Origin: an uncultured Bacteroidales bacterium
GTDB lineage: Bacteria > Bacteroidota > Bacteroidia > Bacteroidales > Muribaculaceae
Length of the DNA: 64,000 nucleotides
Assembly (NCBI GenBank): GCA_947573135.1
Contig: CANPDU010000012.1
Coordinates: forward strand, 1 to 64,000
Direction: 5' to 3'
The notes under the pieces were generated by a model, which saw only the letters and a program-made list of their open reading frames with translations, searched no databases and was not told the origin of the DNA. The translations under genes were made by a program, and so were the position numbers. Shown piece by piece: positions 43,154-52,040 of this stretch. Numbering within the stretch: position 1 is the first letter of the stretch; each line of letters opens with the position of its first letter.

Positions 43154-44287
43154 TTATAATAGTTTAACGCCAATACCCGGACGATCGGGTAGCGCGATTT
43201 TGCCCTCAACGATTTTGACACCGTCAAAGCGATCGTTTGCGATCAGCAGATTGCCGTCGAGATCGGCCCAGTCGGCCAAAGGAGAAAGTTGTGCGGCGGC
43301 TGATATTCCGCATGATGTCTCTGTCATGCAGCCGAGCATCACTTTCATGCCAAGCGCATGAGCAAGTACAGCCATTTTATATGCTTCATGCATACCGGTG
43401 CATTTCATCAGTTTGATATTAATGCCGTCATAAGCCTGCGCGGCACGTCGCACATCAGGCAAGCGCTGCAGAAATTCGTCGGCGATGACAGGCAGCGGCG
43501 AGCGTTCTCTCAGCCACGCAGTCTCGTCATACATCTCTTTGGGCAGAGGCTGTTCGACAAACAGACAGCCCTGTTCGTTGAGCCAGTGGCACATTTCCAG
43601 AGCTTGTTCCTTATCAGTCCAGCCCTGATTGACGTCAACGCATATCGGTGCGTCCGATTTGCGGCGGATAGCCTCGACCAACTCTTTGTCATGGTCAAGA
43701 CCCATTTTTATCTTTATGACTTTGTAAGGCGATGCTTCGTCTATTTTGGCATCAAGCTCATCGGGATCCGCATCGTAGCTTACGGTGAACGATGTGTCAG
43801 GAGTTTTGCGCGGATCGAGTCCCCAGATCTTGTACCATGGCTGACCCATAATTTTCCCCAGCAGATCGTGAAGGGCGATGTCGACCGATGCCTTTGCCGC
43901 GCGGTTGTCGGGCGCAACCGAGTCCATATAGTCATGGATCTCCTCGATCATAAACGGATCGTTGAACTTGCCGAGATCAAGCCGTGACAGAAAAGCTACG
44001 GCCGAGGCAACAGATTCGCCAAGATAGGGCGGCATAGATGCTTCACCATAACCGGTTATCCCGTCGTATTCGATTTTGACCTGAACGTCGGGAGTGGTGG
44101 TGCGCTGGGATTTAGCCAGGTTGAAGGCATGCCGGAGTTTCAGCTCATAAGGTTCGAATGAAAGTTTGAGTTTGCCGGATTTGCCTTTACGGCGTCCGGG
44201 CTTGCCATATGCAGGAAACGACACAGTGGATGCAATGGTCATTGCGGCTCCGAGAGCCCCTGCTTTGAGAAAATTTCTTCTGTCCAT
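43154..44287 (-). CDS. L-Ala-D/L-Glu epimerase, Tat-exported
   Basis: A 377-residue enolase-superfamily dipeptide epimerase with a twin-arginine signal (MDRRNFLKAGALGAAMTIAS). The active site is complete: KIK at K192/K194, metal ligands D218, E245 and D270, and K292 opposite. Tat export implies folding with Mg2+ before export. The adjacent NlpC/P60 endopeptidase supports recycling of murein tripeptides, as in the Bacteroides BT1313/BT1314 pair. Confidence 0.88.
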   Translation of the reverse strand: MDRRNFLKAGALGAAMTIASTVSFPAYGKPGRRKGKSGKLKLSFEPYELKLRHAFNLAKSQRTTTPDVQVKIEYDGITGYGEASMPPYLGESVASAVAFLSRLDLGKFNDPFMIEEIHDYMDSVAPDNRAAKASVDIALHDLLGKIMGQPWYKIWGLDPRKTPDTSFTVSYDADPDELDAKIDEASPYKVIKIKMGLDHDKELVEAIRRKSDAPICVDVNQGWTDKEQALEMCHWLNEQGCLFVEQPLPKEMYDETAWLRERSPLPVIADEFLQRLPDVRRAAQAYDGINIKLMKCTGMHEAYKMAVLAHALGMKVMLGCMTETSCGISAAAQLSPLADWADLDGNLLIANDRFDGVKIVEGKIALPDRPGIGVKLL

Positions 44288-44302
44288 AGTGGTTTGATGG
44301 AA

Positions 44303-45466
44303 TTATAGGTTGAAATACCACGGATGATCTTTGGCACGCATGATGCCGTCACTTCCTTCGTATCCGTTGACCCTGACGCAGTGGAGAAAGGGCGTGGCGA
44401 GATATCTGTCTGATGTCGGATCGACGCTATTGCATTTTACTCTTCCCGAGGAATGAACATAGCGGCCGTTGCTGTCGTAGATGGCGACATGTGTGACTTT
44501 GCCGCTGCGTCCGTTACCGAAAAAGAGCAGATCGCCGGCGGCGCAGTCTCGCCAGTTCTTAGCCTCAATCCGGCAACCTGTTGCGGCTTGTTGCGATGCG
44601 TCCCTGCGTAAAATTATGCCGTTGGCAAGATAGCATACCTTAACCAGACCCGAACAGTCGAGGCTCTTGGTCGACGTTCCTCCCCAGAGATAAGGCTGAC
44701 CCGTCATGGAATACGCCATATCGACGATTTTTGTGCCATCGAAGTCCTGAGATGCCCATTCACTGATTTCAGTTATAGCACTACTGTCAATCCATGCCTT
44801 GCGTCCGTCGGGAAGCACGATCTGCAGACATCCGTTGCCCGATTTTCCGGTCAGTTCGATGATATCTCCGTTGACGAGATCGGACACAACGTCGCGCGGA
44901 CCAGAGGTCTTGTCAGATGTATAACAACGGGTCTGATAGACAGATGTGATGACGCCACGTGATGCCGAGCGCCAGCGCCGCATCTCGGCGGAAGTCTTTT
45001 TTACAGCTGATCCGAGAGACATCCATCCTATATATCCGTCTGGGCATCTGACTCTCAGCCAGTCGCCCTCGCTTTCAAGTATCTGCAAAGGCATTCCCAT
45101 CAGGACCTGTGAGGCGAGTTCGGCGCTATGTGACGGTTTGCTGCGGATATTTGCCACAGATATTGTCGGGAGCGCCCATTCATCGCCACCCAACAGAACT
45201 ATTCTGTCGGCGAGATCATTCAGCCCGATTTTAGCCAGTTCATATTTAAGAGATCCAAGAGCCTCTGCTTCTGACGTCTTGCCGGTAATCGAGATTTTTC
45301 CGGTGCTGTCTTTTGAAACCGATATGTCATAGACGGCTTGCCGTCGGTCAGGCGCAAAGCGCTGACCGACGGTTGCGATAATACTTTTGACTTTGTCAGC
45401 GCGGGCTTCAGCCTCGTGCGACACAAGTATTGTGATCAGAGATAGTATGATAAATATTATTCTCAT
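44303..45466 (-). CDS. NlpC/P60 endopeptidase with SH3 domains
   Basis: A 387-residue exported enzyme. After the signal peptide and an N-terminal domain come two bacterial SH3-like domains (about 105-160 and 180-230). The NlpC/P60 catalytic domain begins near residue 245, with the cysteine in SLDCSGLVKVCY and the histidine in GKVTHVAIYDSNGRYVHSSG. It would release L-Ala-D-Glu from murein peptides, which the downstream epimerase then converts. First gene of the probable endopeptidase-epimerase-mutS2 operon. Confidence 0.92.
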   Translation of the reverse strand: MRIIFIILSLITILVSHEAEARADKVKSIIATVGQRFAPDRRQAVYDISVSKDSTGKISITGKTSEAEALGSLKYELAKIGLNDLADRIVLLGGDEWALPTISVANIRSKPSHSAELASQVLMGMPLQILESEGDWLRVRCPDGYIGWMSLGSAVKKTSAEMRRWRSASRGVITSVYQTRCYTSDKTSGPRDVVSDLVNGDIIELTGKSGNGCLQIVLPDGRKAWIDSSAITEISEWASQDFDGTKIVDMAYSMTGQPYLWGGTSTKSLDCSGLVKVCYLANGIILRRDASQQAATGCRIEAKNWRDCAAGDLLFFGNGRSGKVTHVAIYDSNGRYVHSSGRVKCNSVDPTSDRYLATPFLHCVRVNGYEGSDGIMRAKDHPWYFNL

Positions 45467-45780
45467 TCAGTATAAAGATAGCAAATCAACTTCAAAAATA
45501 ATAAATAATATTTTGACAGGCAAATGCAGGCCAGATAATGTTATTTATCGGATAATGATTTATGCAATTGTTGCAAATCTAATTGGATTTAGATACCGCG
45601 CTGCGGCTGTATGTTTACCAGCACGGCTCTAAGACCCCGTTTCCCAATATTTGAGTCATGCTTGTTCTGTTGTGTATAGCCGGTATCAGTAATTTTGGTA
45701 TAATTATCTGTGATTTATATATTGCGCAGTTCATTATCTTGAATTATTTCTGCGAGCGAAATAATAGGCCAATATCACAT
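45467..45780. other. Intergenic region upstream of the redox cluster
   Basis: 314 bp between divergent genes. A -7 box TAATTTTG lies at 45690-45697 on the plus strand, about 77 nt before the ATG at 45781. The stretch 45590-45650 is relatively GC-rich and not coding by any frame I could support. No operator could be defined. Confidence 0.5.
45690..45697 (+). promoter_or_regulatory. -7 box of the redox/transport cluster
   Basis: TAATTTTG with a TTG at 45670-45672 (17-nt spacing). This makes the ATG at 45781 more likely than the upstream open frame starting at 45658. Confidence 0.5.
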
Positions 45781-47307
45781 ATGGATAAAATCAAAAAAAC
45801 AGTAAAGAAATCAAGACCTTTCAACATTTTGAAAGCGATCCGTCGTGTACTTGCGGTGTCCTCGATCCTGATGGTTACTCTGCTTTTTCTCGATTTTACG
45901 GGACTTGCCTCCCGATGGTTCGGATGGATGGTCAGGATACAGTTCCTGCCGGCAGTACTTGCTCTTAATGTGGGTGTTATAATTGCCCTTGTTGCTCTCA
46001 CCCTGATTTTCGGGCGCATCTATTGCTCGGTAATCTGTCCTCTTGGTATCATGCAGGATATCTTCGCATGGTTCGGACTCCGGCAGAAGAAAAACCGTTA
46101 TTCTTATTCTCCGGCCAAAAATATTCTGCGCTATACGTTTTTGGCTCTGATGGTTGTTGCCGTTATAGCCGGGATAAGCGTTATTGTCACACTTCTGGCG
46201 CCTTATAGTGCCTATGGCCGCATAGTCCAGAGCATTTTGTCTCCAGTATGGCAGTGGGGCAATAACCTTTTGGCGCACTGGGCTGAGACACGCGGAAGTT
46301 ATATGTTCTATTCCGTCGACATCTGGTTGCGGAGCGGTCTGACTCTCTGCGTGGCAGTCGTTACTCTTGCCGTCCTTGCTTTCCTTTCATGGCGTAACGG
46401 TCGCACATATTGCAATACCGTATGCCCTGTAGGAACAGTGCTCGGTTTCCTTGCTCGTTTCTCATTTCTAAAACCGGTCATCGACACCTCGAAGTGTAAT
46501 TCCTGTGGACTATGTGCGCGCAATTGCAAGGCTGCATGTATCGACAATAAAAATCACAAGATCGATTACTCACGTTGTGTAGCCTGTATGGACTGTATCA
46601 GCAATTGCCACCAGGGGGCCATTTCCTATGGCCGTCCCCAAAAAGTCAGCCGGCCGGAATCTGAAACTGAAAATGCTGGAGCTTCACGCCGTCAGTTCCT
46701 CTCAGTCGCTGCTGTGGCCGTTACTACTGCCGTCGCAAAGGCTCAGGAAAAGACTGTCGACGGCGGACTTGCCGTAATCGAAGACAAAGTCAGACCTCAG
46801 CGCAAGACTCGCATCGTCCCCCCGGGAGCGCAGAGCCTGAAGAATATGTCCGACCATTGCACCGCCTGTCAGTTGTGTGTGGTATCCTGCCCTAATGAAG
46901 TGCTCCGTCCTTCCGGCGACATTATGACTTTCATGCAGCCGGAATCGTCTTATGAACGCGGATATTGCCGTCCGGAGTGTACGCGTTGCTCTGATGTCTG
47001 TCCGTCGGGTGCTATCCTGCCTATAACCGTTGCCGAAAAATCTTCGATACAGATCGGCCATGCGGTGTGGATCAAAGACAATTGCATTCCGTTGACCGAC
47101 GGTGTTCCGTGCGGCAATTGCGCGCGGCATTGTCCCGTCGGTGCGATAACCATGATCCCGTCCGTGCCGGGTGATGAAAACTCGCTTAAAATCCCCATGG
47201 TCGACACCGAGCGCTGCATCGGATGTGGCGCGTGTGAGAATCTTTGTCCGGCGCGTCCGTTCTCGGCTATATATGTAGAGGGCAACCAACGTCACCGCAT
47301 TGTTTAA
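45781..47307 (+). CDS. NapH-NapG-like fusion, membrane ferredoxin quinol dehydrogenase
   Basis: A 508-residue protein in two parts. Residues 1-290 form a NapH/NosR-like domain: five or so helices, paired CxxxCP motifs (C82/C86 and C211/C215) and two 4Fe-4S clusters (C239, C242, C245, C249 and C266, C269, C272, C276). An internal Tat-like signal SRRQFLSVAAVAV (302-314) then starts a NapG/MauM-like periplasmic domain with four more cysteine clusters (around 360-370, 396-407, 435-451 and 479-489). It should pass electrons from menaquinol to periplasmic partners. First gene of the six-gene cluster. Confidence 0.85.
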   Translation: MDKIKKTVKKSRPFNILKAIRRVLAVSSILMVTLLFLDFTGLASRWFGWMVRIQFLPAVLALNVGVIIALVALTLIFGRIYCSVICPLGIMQDIFAWFGLRQKKNRYSYSPAKNILRYTFLALMVVAVIAGISVIVTLLAPYSAYGRIVQSILSPVWQWGNNLLAHWAETRGSYMFYSVDIWLRSGLTLCVAVVTLAVLAFLSWRNGRTYCNTVCPVGTVLGFLARFSFLKPVIDTSKCNSCGLCARNCKAACIDNKNHKIDYSRCVACMDCISNCHQGAISYGRPQKVSRPESETENAGASRRQFLSVAAVAVTTAVAKAQEKTVDGGLAVIEDKVRPQRKTRIVPPGAQSLKNMSDHCTACQLCVVSCPNEVLRPSGDIMTFMQPESSYERGYCRPECTRCSDVCPSGAILPITVAEKSSIQIGHAVWIKDNCIPLTDGVPCGNCARHCPVGAITMIPSVPGDENSLKIPMVDTERCIGCGACENLCPARPFSAIYVEGNQRHRIV

Positions 47308-47326
47308 TCTCCTTCAATTTACTGGA

Positions 47327-48739
47327 ATGACTAAAAAAAATATAGACAGACGCGATTTTCTTAAGCGTTTGGGGCTTGGAACCGCAGTAACCGGTATCAC
47401 TTTAGCCGGATGTAAGTCAGAAGCTGAGAAAGTTGTATCGGCACAGTCTTCGTTGCCGTCATCTGAAGTTTCGGCCGAAGATATGACATATAGAGTAAAT
47501 CCGAAAACCGGAGAAAAAGTTTCGTTGCTCGGCTACGGTTGTATGCGCTGGCCTATGATGAAGAACCCCGAGGGCGACGGTGAGATTGTCGATCAGGATG
47601 CTGTCAACGATCTTGTAGACTACGCCATTGCTCATGGCGTCAACTACTTTGATACAGCGCCGCCTTATGTTCGCGGCCTTTCCGAAGAGGCTACCGGCAT
47701 TGCCCTGAGCCGACATCCGCGCGACAGCTATTTCCTTGCCACCAAGATGTCTAATCATCACCTCGCGCGCACTGGGCTGAAAGGCCGTGAGCTCTTTGAT
47801 GCTTCGGTCGCGATGTATCGCAATTCTTTCGAGAAGCTCCGCACTGATTATTTTGATTATTACTTGCTTCATAATATTGGCGGAGAGACCGGATTGCCTT
47901 TTCTGATGCAGCGTTTCTTTGATAGCGGACTTCTTGATTTCTTACTCGAGGAGCGCGAGGCCGGACGCATTCGCAATCTCGGCTTTTCTTATCATGGTGA
48001 CGTGAAGGTATTTGATTACATGCTGTCGCTTCATGATGAGGTTCACTGGGATTTTGTACAGATTCAGCTTAATTATGTCGACTATCGCCACGCGTCGGGC
48101 ATGAATTTCAATGCGGAGTATCTCTATGACGAACTGGCCAAACGCGGCATTCCTGCTGTCATTATGGAACCTCTTCTCGGGGGACGACTCGCCTCTCTGT
48201 CTGACCACCTCAATTCCCGTCTGAAACAGCGTGAACCCGAAAACAGCATTGCTTCCTGGGCATTCCGTTTTGCGGGTTCATTCCCTGGTGTGCTCACTGT
48301 TCTTAGCGGAATGACTTATATTGAGCATCTTCAGGACAATTTGCGTACTTATGCGCCGCTGAAACCTCTGAATGATTCGGAACTTGCGTTGCTTGAGGAC
48401 ACTGCTGTCGAAATGATCAGCTATCCTTCAGTTCCTTGCACCGCATGTGAATATTGTATGCCTTGTCCATACGGTATTAATATTCCGGCCATATTCTCAC
48501 ATTATAATAAATGTGTCAACGAGGGCAATATTCCGTCTTCATCTCAGAGTGAGGGTTATCGTGAGGCGCGGCGTGCGTTTCTTGTCGGCTATGACCGCTC
48601 GGTCCCCAAGCTCCGGCAGGCAAGCCACTGCATCGGCTGCAACCAGTGCGCGCCGCATTGTCCCCAGTCCATCAGGATTCCAGACGAGCTTCACCGCATC
48701 GACGAATATGTCGAAAAACTGAAACAGGAGACCCTCTGA
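47327..48739 (+). CDS. Tat-exported aldo/keto reductase with ferredoxin motifs
   Basis: A 470-residue protein from the ATG at 47327. It has a twin-arginine signal DRRDFLKRLGLGTA ending in a lipobox-like LAGC (C29). The AKR barrel follows: LGYGCMRWP, YFDTAPPYV with the catalytic tyrosine region, YYLLHNIGG and IMEPLLGG. C-terminal cysteine groups CTACEYCMPCPYGI and CIGCNQCAPHCP bind 4Fe-4S clusters. Cytoplasmic homologs with Fe-S tails exist, but the Tat signal puts this one outside the inner membrane, where electrons could come from the NapGH-like protein rather than NADPH (inference). Confidence 0.85.
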   Translation: MTKKNIDRRDFLKRLGLGTAVTGITLAGCKSEAEKVVSAQSSLPSSEVSAEDMTYRVNPKTGEKVSLLGYGCMRWPMMKNPEGDGEIVDQDAVNDLVDYAIAHGVNYFDTAPPYVRGLSEEATGIALSRHPRDSYFLATKMSNHHLARTGLKGRELFDASVAMYRNSFEKLRTDYFDYYLLHNIGGETGLPFLMQRFFDSGLLDFLLEEREAGRIRNLGFSYHGDVKVFDYMLSLHDEVHWDFVQIQLNYVDYRHASGMNFNAEYLYDELAKRGIPAVIMEPLLGGRLASLSDHLNSRLKQREPENSIASWAFRFAGSFPGVLTVLSGMTYIEHLQDNLRTYAPLKPLNDSELALLEDTAVEMISYPSVPCTACEYCMPCPYGINIPAIFSHYNKCVNEGNIPSSSQSEGYREARRAFLVGYDRSVPKLRQASHCIGCNQCAPHCPQSIRIPDELHRIDEYVEKLKQETL

Positions 48740-48752
48740 TATACAGGTAGCT

Positions 48753-49178
48753 ATGACACTCGACGATCTGAAAGACATACTCCGGCGCGAAAAGTGCTCA
48801 TGTGTGATTTCCGACGGCCGCGGCGTGACTTTGTGTCATCAGCGCGGAGTGAAAGACCTGTTTCACATTCTGAAATCATCACCGGGACTTCTGTCCGGCG
48901 CTTTGATCGCCGATAAAATTGTAGGCAAGGGCGCGGCGGCTTTAATGATACTTGGCGGAGTTTCGGAGGTTTATGCCGAAGTTGTCAGCCGTCCGGCTCT
49001 TGATCTTTTGACAGCGGAGGGTATTGCAGTGCAATATGATGTCTGTGTGCCTGCTATAATCAACCGCGCCGGCACAGGAATTTGCCCTGTCGAGACTCTC
49101 TGCCGCGACTGTCTTACCGCCCGCGACTGCCTCCCATTGATTGAAAATTTTATTAACCAATTAAATACAGAAAAATGA
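48753..49178 (+). CDS. DUF1893 protein (TM1506-like)
   Basis: A 141-residue cytoplasmic protein of the DUF1893 family, whose structure (TM1506) has a cytidine-deaminase-like fold. The conserved core LLSGALIADKIVGKGAAALMILGGVSEVYAEVVS is present. A C-terminal extension contains four cysteines (ICPVETLCRDCLTARDC), possibly a metal site. It overlaps the DUF362 gene by 4 nt. It has no signal peptide, unlike its neighbours, and its role is unknown. Confidence 0.8.
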   Translation: MTLDDLKDILRREKCSCVISDGRGVTLCHQRGVKDLFHILKSSPGLLSGALIADKIVGKGAAALMILGGVSEVYAEVVSRPALDLLTAEGIAVQYDVCVPAIINRAGTGICPVETLCRDCLTARDCLPLIENFINQLNTEK

Positions 49179-50164
49179 ATAAAACACTTGTTGCCGTATT
49201 GGCTGCTGCTCTTGCTCTTACAGGCTGTGCCAAAGGCAAAAATGCTGAAAATGCTGCTATGGACAATAATTCGGAACAGAAAGCCGACACGTCGGTCGTC
49301 TATATGACACGGGAAATCTCGCCCGAAGCCATAATCAAACTTTATAAAGCCCTCGGACGCGAGGCTAAAGGTAACGTCGCTATCAAGATCTCTACCGGCG
49401 AACCTGGCGGACATAACTTCCTTCAGCCTGCGCTGATCACTGATTTTGTCAAACTGACAAACGGCACTATCGTAGAGTGCAACACTGCTTATCAGGGCAA
49501 ACGCTTCACCACTGAGGATCATCGCCGTGCGGCTGAAGAACACGGTTTTACCGCCATTGCTCCCGTCGATATAATGGATGCCGAGGGCGAAGTTAAACTT
49601 CCGCTCGAAGGAGGCGAACATCTTGAGTACGACATCGTCGGCTCACACTATCCCGACTATGATTTCACCGTCATCCTTTCTCATTTCAAGGGCCATGCGA
49701 TGGGCGGTTTCGGCGGGGCTGTCAAGAACATGTCTATCGGCATCGCTTCTTCCAACGGCAAAAGCTATATCCACTCCGGCGGAAAGATCGCCACTCCCGA
49801 CAGCCTCTGGACCAATCTGGCCGATCAGGATATTTTCCTCGAATCTATGGCTGAGGCTGCCAAAGCCGTTGCCGATCACTGCGGCGACAGCATTTTGTAT
49901 ATAAGCGTTGCCAATAATCTTTCTGTCGACTGTGACTGCGATGCTTCTCCTGAAGATCCTCAGATGCATGATATCGGCATTCTCGCTTCTCTCGACCCCG
50001 TAGCCCTTGACAAGGCTTGTACGGATCTCGTCCGTAATTCAGACGATCCCGGCAAGGTTCATCTTATTGAACGCATTGATTCCCGTCATGGTATGCATAC
50101 TCTTGAGCACGCCGAAAAGATCGGACTCGGTTCACAGACCTATAAACTTGTGACTCTCGACTGA
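49175..50164 (+). CDS. DUF362 lipoprotein
   Basis: A 329-residue predicted lipoprotein (lipobox LALTGC, C18). The DUF362 domain covers most of the chain (GNVAIKISTGEPGGHNFLQPALITDFV, then LSHFKGHAMGGFGGAVKNMSIG and GILASLDPVALDKACTDLV). DUF362 proteins often carry a ferredoxin tail, but here there is none: it ends in SQTYKLVTLD. It probably sits in the periplasm next to the exported reductase and shares one base with the receptor gene that follows. Confidence 0.87.
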   Translation: MNKTLVAVLAAALALTGCAKGKNAENAAMDNNSEQKADTSVVYMTREISPEAIIKLYKALGREAKGNVAIKISTGEPGGHNFLQPALITDFVKLTNGTIVECNTAYQGKRFTTEDHRRAAEEHGFTAIAPVDIMDAEGEVKLPLEGGEHLEYDIVGSHYPDYDFTVILSHFKGHAMGGFGGAVKNMSIGIASSNGKSYIHSGGKIATPDSLWTNLADQDIFLESMAEAAKAVADHCGDSILYISVANNLSVDCDCDASPEDPQMHDIGILASLDPVALDKACTDLVRNSDDPGKVHLIERIDSRHGMHTLEHAEKIGLGSQTYKLVTLD

Positions 50165-52023
50165 TGAATAAGTGCGCCTCCTGCATATTGCTTTGTTTGC
50201 CTGTGTCTGCTGCGGCTTTTGCTCAGACCTACGTGGATTCGACCGGTGTCCGTCATCTCGGTGAAGTCGTTGTGACCGGCACGAATGATGCATTGAGCCG
50301 CAACTTGATGCCGTACACCGTTTCCGACATCAGCGAGAAACAGCTTGAGGCTACCGGCAGCACTCAGTTGCTAAGTGCTGTTTCGGGCCTCGTTCCAAGT
50401 CTGTTTGTCACCGAGCGTAATATATTCGGTTTTGGCGTTTCAAACGGAGGTTCGGGAGGTGTTAAAATCCGTGGAGTAGGGGGATCGCCGACCAATGCCG
50501 TTCTTATGATGGTCGACGGGCAGCCGCAGTTCGCCGGAATTTATTCCCATAGCATAGCCGATTTCTATCAGACCGAATATGTCGACCATGTGGAGGTGCT
50601 TCGCGGACCGGCGTCGGTTCTGTATGGTTCCAATGCCATGGGCGGCGTGATTAATGTTATCACGAAAAATGCTGTTGCCGACGGTGTACGCACAACTCTT
50701 ACCTCGCGCTACGGTTCTTACAACACGTGGCTGTCTTCACTCACCAATATGACCCGCTTCGGGCGTTTCTCTTCGCTCGTCTCTATCGGCTACGACCGCA
50801 CGGACGGTGTTCAGAAAAATTTTGACTTCCGTCAGAGCAATGTCTATGCTAAGGTTGGCTATGATTTCAGCGATCGCTGGAAAGCCGCTGCCGATTATAC
50901 GCTGTTGGAGTTTGTAGGCAATGATCCGGTCTATCCTACTTTGTCAGATCCTGAGTCGACCGATATTTATCATCAGAATGTGATCCGTGGAGAAGCTGCC
51001 GTGACAGTTACCGATACATATGATAATACCAACGGAACTGTCCGCGTTTACTATAACTACGGCAATCATTTTGTCGATGATCCGCGTCATTTCCACAGTC
51101 TCGATGACCGTTTCGGCGTTCTGGCATATCAGAATTTCAGATTGTGGTCAGGCTCTAATGCTACATTAGGTTTTGATTTCGACCGCTATACCGGTAAAAT
51201 ACCCGTTTCCGGCGGCCGCGATCACGTCGAAGGTTCGCTCACGACAATGGAGCGTAAGGATATAACCGAATATTCGCCTTATCTGACTTTGTCACAGAAT
51301 TTATTGGGTGATCGGCTGATACTTAACGCCGGACTCCGTATGGCCAACAGTGACATGTTCGATTCGCAGTGGATACCTCAGGCCGGTATCGTGCTTCATC
51401 CTTTCGACGGCTGGAACTTCAAGGCTTCCCTTGCCAAGGGTTATCGCAACCCTTCGTTCCGTGAGCTCTATCTCTACCGAATGGCTAATGATGCCCTCAA
51501 GCCTGAAAATATGATGAATTATGAAGTTTCTGTCGGCCGGCACTTCTCACATTGGTTTGAAGCTGATATCACTGCATTTTTCAGCCAAGGATCAGACATG
51601 ATCCAGACTGTCGATATGAAGAATGTCAATACCGGCAGTTTCATCAACAAAGGCCTCGAGTTTTCGGCACGCAGTCATCCGCTTGACTGCCTGCAGCTTT
51701 GGGCGACCTACAGCTATCTACACTCTTCGGTCCGTAATCTTACGGCCGCACCTCGGAACATGTATTATCTCGGCATAGGCTGGGATGCGTTCAGAAATTT
51801 TCATGCCGATTTCCAGCTCAAGGGTGTCGGTGGTTTGTATGTGTCTGACGACATGCCCCGTCAGTCCTATGCCGTCGCCAATGTTAGACTGTCATATCAG
51901 CTCATTTCTATGCTTCAGCTTTTTGCTGATCTTGACAACATCACTGACACCGATTATGTCATCAACCGCGGCTATCGTATGCCCGGTTTTAATGCAATGG
52001 GTGGCTTTAAATTCAAATTTTGA
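50164..52023 (+). CDS. TonB-dependent receptor
   Basis: A 619-residue outer-membrane receptor with signal peptide. The plug domain (about 30-150) contains GEVVVTGTND, a VMMVDGQPQFAG stretch and EVLRGPASVLYGSNAMGGVINVIT. The barrel ends NAMGGFKFKF. Its size is close to BtuB and heme/siderophore-type receptors rather than SusC (about 1000 residues), and no SusD partner is present. The ligand is unknown. The neighbouring redox genes suggest a metal complex or redox-active cofactor (inference). Confidence 0.88.
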   Translation: MNKCASCILLCLPVSAAAFAQTYVDSTGVRHLGEVVVTGTNDALSRNLMPYTVSDISEKQLEATGSTQLLSAVSGLVPSLFVTERNIFGFGVSNGGSGGVKIRGVGGSPTNAVLMMVDGQPQFAGIYSHSIADFYQTEYVDHVEVLRGPASVLYGSNAMGGVINVITKNAVADGVRTTLTSRYGSYNTWLSSLTNMTRFGRFSSLVSIGYDRTDGVQKNFDFRQSNVYAKVGYDFSDRWKAAADYTLLEFVGNDPVYPTLSDPESTDIYHQNVIRGEAAVTVTDTYDNTNGTVRVYYNYGNHFVDDPRHFHSLDDRFGVLAYQNFRLWSGSNATLGFDFDRYTGKIPVSGGRDHVEGSLTTMERKDITEYSPYLTLSQNLLGDRLILNAGLRMANSDMFDSQWIPQAGIVLHPFDGWNFKASLAKGYRNPSFRELYLYRMANDALKPENMMNYEVSVGRHFSHWFEADITAFFSQGSDMIQTVDMKNVNTGSFINKGLEFSARSHPLDCLQLWATYSYLHSSVRNLTAAPRNMYYLGIGWDAFRNFHADFQLKGVGGLYVSDDMPRQSYAVANVRLSYQLISMLQLFADLDNITDTDYVINRGYRMPGFNAMGGFKFKF

Positions 52024-52040
52024 TCTTTAATTATTCGATT

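Noticed and set aside
43154-44287. Second o-succinylbenzoate synthase
   Set aside because: It shares the enolase fold with MenC but has a Tat signal and lies next to an NlpC/P60 endopeptidase, fitting the dipeptide epimerase role.
45590-45650. Possible tRNA or structured RNA in the GC-rich intergenic stretch
   Set aside because: No cloverleaf or known riboswitch core could be fitted.
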